Part shown: positions 58,091 to 64,000 of the stretch, piece by piece | How positions within the stretch are numbered: the first letter of the stretch is position 1 | Layout: each line of letters begins with the position of its first letter | Source of the DNA: Ramazzottius varieornatus | Lineage: Eukaryota > Tardigrada > Eutardigrada > Parachela > Ramazzottiidae | DNA length: 64,000 bases | Assembly: GCA_001949185.1 (NCBI GenBank) | Contig: BDGG01000002.1 | Location: 3,896,448 to 3,960,447, forward strand | Reading direction: 5' to 3' | Notes under the pieces: generated by a model | Seen by the model: only the letters and a program-made list of their open reading frames with translations | Databases searched by the model: none | What the model was told of the DNA's origin: nothing | Translations under genes and position numbers: made by a program

Positions 58091-60939
58091 ATGGCGGAAG
58101 GGAATATCAACGGGTGGTTCTTTTGCTGTTACTGCGCACTGGTCCTTCTTAACAGTAAGTGTGATCCGTCGTCTGTGCGTGAATGGTACCACTATTCTGT
58201 TTTCATCTATTTACAGCATGTATCGCACAGCTCCACCCAGAGGCCGGAGTAAACGTGAAGCTCGGAGCTCCTTCCAAGTCTGCAGTCACGGATCGGCCAT
58301 ATAAGGGTCGCCTTATAGGGAAGTTCCGAGAAGTCAAGAAAGACAATGCGGATCCCTCTCCAACTGTGGGCGCTGCTTTCAAAGTCTCTGGTAGTCTCTA
58401 TGCCGTTGACGATAAACTTTTGTATATCGACAAGTTCACCTACGATGGAGGCATTTCCGGTAATACTCTCATTAGATCCCGCCACCGAAGGTCTAAAGTC
58501 ATGCTGAACATTTGCAGATTTGCATCATATTCTTCTGCACATGACCGTAACATCTTTTCCACTTATTGCAGAGGTCTATCTGTGGGGAATATCAACTGAT
58601 GAACGATCAAAGAAGAATGACGTCTTCATCATTCCTCTTGTCAACGACTGGTAAGATACACCTAGAATTATCAGTATTCAGCACCATGTTTTTTCCGTTG
58701 ATACGATTGCTCACCCGAGTTATCTCCTTCCAGTGTAGCAGCTGCGTCTTGTGCAACATTACCGGCAATCTGGGAAGAGAGCTTGCTGCTTGCTCTGCCT
58801 CGAAACATCTCTCTCACAGCAGTCACGAAATTCGCCATTGGAACACGAGATACAACGGTGTTGGTAAGTTTCCTACGTACAATATTATGTCTGAGTACCA
58901 GCTTTACAGCGTACTGAAGTTATCTCGTTTATGTCTAGTTTCCAAAGCTGAAAGAAAGGCTCGCGACACTGAAGATACCGGCGGGTTTCACGCCACCAGA
59001 AGCTCAGATTCTGCGAACCTCGCTCGGACATACCCTCTCCACCGGACAAGTTTCTTCCGGCAAAATTATCGTTCAGGACTCTCGGCGGATATTCATAGAA
59101 CGTGTGACATACGATGGCTCTGGTCAGGAAGCCTTCTTCTGGGTCGACAGGAAGCCACAGCCATCCTTGACCGGCTGGAAGATCCCTCCCAACAATGAAG
59201 AGTAAATTTAATTCCCAGTGCTTCTTCACATTCACATGCTTGTTGTTACATCCAGTCAAAATAATTATCAATCGCAGGAACCCGCCAGCAGCCCTGAGAA
59301 GGTTGCCACCAACTGATGATAGGCCGTACAATGTGATACTGGATCTGCGCAAAGCCTTTCGCGCTCTTACCGGCAACGTTCAGTCCGTCGTAGTCTTCGA
59401 CCTCAAAAGCATCGCGATTTACGATCCGGTGCATGGTACTGTGTATGGCGGTTAGTATAGAAAATTTCGAACGCGTCGATAGTTATATGGGACTGGACAA
59501 ACCGGGTTCTTCCTTTGCAGATGCTCCCTTTGATGGAACAAGTCTTCAAGGAAAGGTTCCTCCGGCTTTGGACGACTTGACGATTCAAAGGATCTCGGAC
59601 AAAGCAGCGGCTTTAGTACGAGAGGTAAAATCCATTTGTTAAATGAAAAAGAATGAGCTCGTTAAGAGCTACTGACTTTACTCACTTTTCTTTTGGATGA
59701 ATGACACCGTAAAGTCGCTTTTGGTTCTTGGATAATCGGAGACTTAGTCAGCCCTCTTTTCTCCAGTTAAACTATCAGATTGGAGTGGACAACGACATCC
59801 AAGCCGGTCCGCTGACTTCCGTACCGCGTTCGCCACTTCTGTCGCCCCGCATACGTTTGTCTCTCACAGACGGCATGTCAAACATGCAAGGCGATGAAGC
59901 TAAACACGCTGGTACTCAACCGGTCCATCAAATACGGAAGCGCAGTGAGTGGACCCCTTTCTCAGAGTTCCATCCAGCTCCGCCTTCGCCGAACCGGCAA
60001 CTCTCGTCCAGCGACGAGTGGAACTGTGAGGTTCTGGATGACATCCTCACTCTCCAGTGGAAGATACAGGGGAAGTTTCTCCTTGTCTCTTTGTCCGTAC
60101 CGGTGAGCGCCCTACCAGACAGGGTCGCGTCATACATTGCAGTCGGGTTTGGAGGACCCAAGACTAAGTCACAGATGATCGGTAGCGATGTAAGTGTGAA
60201 ACGAATGTTTCAAACCAATTGTCGGCTGAAGAACGCTTTTCTTGGTTTTCAGGTTACTCTGGGCTATTTAGCCCCCGATGGAATTACATTGGTCGATATG
60301 GTATTGGGCGGAAATGTCTTGGTACAAGCAGTTCCTTATTGATTCGTTCTTCTGGAGTGTTGTTTGTCGTAATTTCGTTTGGGAGTTTTAGTGTGATCCG
60401 AGCAGGCCAGCGGTGAACGCCTTCTGTCCGCGAGTGCTGGTTGGTGGGAAGCAAGCCTCGCGGTTGGTTGGTGATGGAGGTCTGAGCGCGGACGGGAAAG
60501 TTAGCTTTTCTTACAGACGTCCATTAGAAGGTATGCGCTATGTTCACGTTCTCTCATTGATCATACTGACGACGTGGGTTAAGATAGTATGCGCTACTCT
60601 AGCACAAGACATTTTGGGAAAGGACATTCCACTAGACGCACCGGTGCTTGTTGGTTGGGCTATCGGACCAATGAATTTAACCAGCCAGTTGCCGGAGTAC
60701 CATACCGCGCATTCCAGTGCGACCTGTAAGTGACTGACAGCAAGTTTACACCCAATGACATGATAAAAGGTTTCGTTTGACTTTTAGTACCGCCGTTCCT
60801 GCATCTTGGACGTGAGCCGCAAGACAACTGCAACAGTCGACTGGCTCAAGCCTCGGAGATCCCCAACGCGCTAATCATCACCGCACAACGTGAGGAACAT
60901 GTGAACCCGTGGACACCAATGAGCTGGACGATGGCTTAA
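58091..60939 (+). CDS. Skeletor: Skeletor-like protein (DM13-DM13-DOMON)
   Basis: Twelve exons (58091-58154, 58217-58459, 58572-58650, 58734-58863, 58939-59201, 59278-59450, 59521-59624, 59767-60189, 60253-60300, 60392-60530, 60603-60725, 60788-60939) join in phase to 646 residues. A signal-like start (WFFCCYCALVLLN) leads to DM13 domain 1 (IGKFREVKK, VGAAFKVSGSLYAVDDKLLY, FTYDGG, EVYLWG). DM13 domain 2 follows (TGQVSSGKIIVQDSRRIFIE, VTYDGSGQEAFFWV, LPPTDDRPYNVILDL). A low-complexity linker precedes a DOMON domain (CEVLDDILTLQWKIQGKFLL, YIAVGFGGPKTKSQMIGSD, VTLGYLAPDGITLVDM). This DM13-DM13-DOMON order is that of arthropod Skeletor and related proteins, thought to be redox-active through heme-binding DOMON. 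The Cys between the domain halves (VNDCVAAASC) is plausible for DM13. The cellular role here is unknown. Confidence 0.88.
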
Positions 60940-61892
60940 TGTTCGCACAAAGTAATTTCTGTCCTAACATCCACTCGGAAGAGAATAGTTAGAAATATTT
61001 CTACCCTAAGACCGCTAATTGGACGCTTCTTCCTCATTATTCATGCAGAACAAACGTCAGATCAGTCCGTTCGTCCGCATTTGCATCAGACACCCTTCTG
61101 CGATGCTTCCGCTAGATTTAGGGGCCAACTGGTGAACTCTGCCAAATCAAGGCTAATCAAGTGCATCGAGCCCAGTTGGGACACAGACTGAATGTCGGAG
61201 ATCGGCAATCAGACAGGAACTTACTGATATATTACTGTGGGTAAAAGAAACAGATGTGAATAAAACTATAACAGATATGCTAAAATTTCGAACTCTAAGT
61301 GAAGCCAAGATGAAAGTATAATGAATAAAAATGACGTTTTCTTCTTAAACAGCGGTCCCGTGCTCCGTCCTTTCGTTTCCGAAAGGTTGAGCCCTTCGAT
61401 ACTACTGTAGAGTCAGGTGGTCAGTGTCTCCAGCTGAAAGAGGACTTTTGTAAAGCATGGTTATGATAAGAAGCGGTAAAAGCAGAGCAACACACCAGCG
61501 AAAAAGACTTGCTGCGGCACAGCAAGCGGCGTCCCTAACAGCGCATCTTCTTTCGAACGATTAGGATCGACGTTCTTCGGCTGCGGCCGAAAGCTGCAAA
61601 AAGTATTACTGTAATGTTATCCATGCAGACCACACTTGTTAACCTTCCTTCGGCGATTATTCCACTTAAAACTGGCATATGGGACGTGGGTAAACTAAGC
61701 AAGCCAGACTGTCATCGCCAGTGGCGCACTTTTCAAGGTTGTTGACTGGAAGTGCGCGCCACTTGGGAAAACGATCTGGTCCAAATCATTCGCCCAAATC
61801 GCAGATAGTCCGTTAATTTTTGCAGATTTTCTACGGCGTGGCTCTTGTGGTAGAGCCTTCCATAAGGCCAAACCTCGGATAATAGTGTCATC
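60940..61892. other. Convergent gap between the Skeletor-like gene and PFKFB
   Basis: 3' UTR sequence with an AATAAA at 61259-61264 on the plus strand, and MITE copy 13. No gene. Confidence 0.5.
61681..61800. mobile_element. Palindromic MITE copy 13
   Basis: It starts GGGACGTGGGTAAAC. Core arms are CCAGTGGCGCACTTTTCAA and AAGTGCGCGCCACTTGGG. The outer right arm AAACGATCTGGTCC is kept, while the left outer arm is eroded. Confidence 0.85.

Positions 61893-64000
<2,108 letters not shown>

Noticed and set aside
57401-58304. Overlapping plus ORFs before the Skeletor-like gene
   Set aside because: They shift frame with no splice sites. The real start at 58091 has a signal-like peptide and correct phase.
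58885-59376. Minus-strand ORF of 163 codons
   Set aside because: It is the shadow of Skeletor-like exons 5 and 6, which carry the DM13 motif on the plus strand.

Overview
The window is nuclear DNA from an animal with a compact genome. Nearly every gene is split by short GT-AG introns (about 40-350 bp). The proteins are metazoan: an FGF8-type ligand, a Cys-loop receptor, a rhodopsin-class GPCR, Ly6 proteins, a Skeletor-like DM13/DOMON protein, SMYD5, AGMO and PREB. There is also a U2 snRNA and no bacterial-style operon. The gene set and compact structure fit an ecdysozoan-like invertebrate. A tardigrade is my best guess, but that is inference and not proven by the sequence.

Layout: 1-152 (+) is the 3' tail of an unidentified Lys-rich protein. 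790-1763 (-) is the N-terminal part of a Rab27-like GTPase. 2660-3665 and 4175-5056 (+) are two tandem paralogs of an unrecognised secreted Cys4 protein. 5284-6727 (-) is an orphan GPCR. 7360-9591 (-) is PREB/SEC12. 10181-10368 (+) is U2 snRNA. 11126-15920 (+) is mitochondrial glycine decarboxylase in 14 exons. 16497-17183 (-) is a three-unit polyubiquitin with a heat-shock promoter. 18072-19424 (+) is a PRELI-domain protein. 20518-21337 and 22140-22904 (+) are tandem Ly6 genes. 23651-25401 (+) is SMYD5. 27859-32930 (-) is an FGF8-like ligand with kilobase introns, followed by about 9 kb of gene-poor, FGF-proximal DNA. 42089-43509 (+) is an F-box protein. 44008-45215 (+) is protein-L-isoaspartate methyltransferase. 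45852-46319 (+) is a small secreted Cys-rich protein. 46502-47504 (-) is COA7. 49047-51788 (+) is a Cys-loop receptor subunit with a YxCC motif. 52137-54195 (-) is purine nucleoside phosphorylase in 11 exons. 54775-57266 (-) is alkylglycerol monooxygenase. 58091-60939 (+) is a Skeletor-like protein in 12 exons. 61893-63831 (-) is PFKFB, with its 5' end unresolved.

A short palindromic repeat family, apparently a MITE of about 120 bp, recurs about 13 times across the window, with one further fragment. Six copies lie in introns of otherwise intact genes. The genes do not form one pathway: they are housekeeping metabolism (GLDC, PNP, PFKFB, AGMO), mitochondrial maintenance (PRELID, COA7), secretion (PREB, Rab27), protein quality control (ubiquitin, PCMT) and signalling (FGF, GPCR, Cys-loop receptor, Ly6).

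CDS coordinates run from first to last coding base. Exon limits are given in the evidence and were read from splice consensus and reading-frame phase; no transcript data were available. Residue comparisons with known families are from memory.
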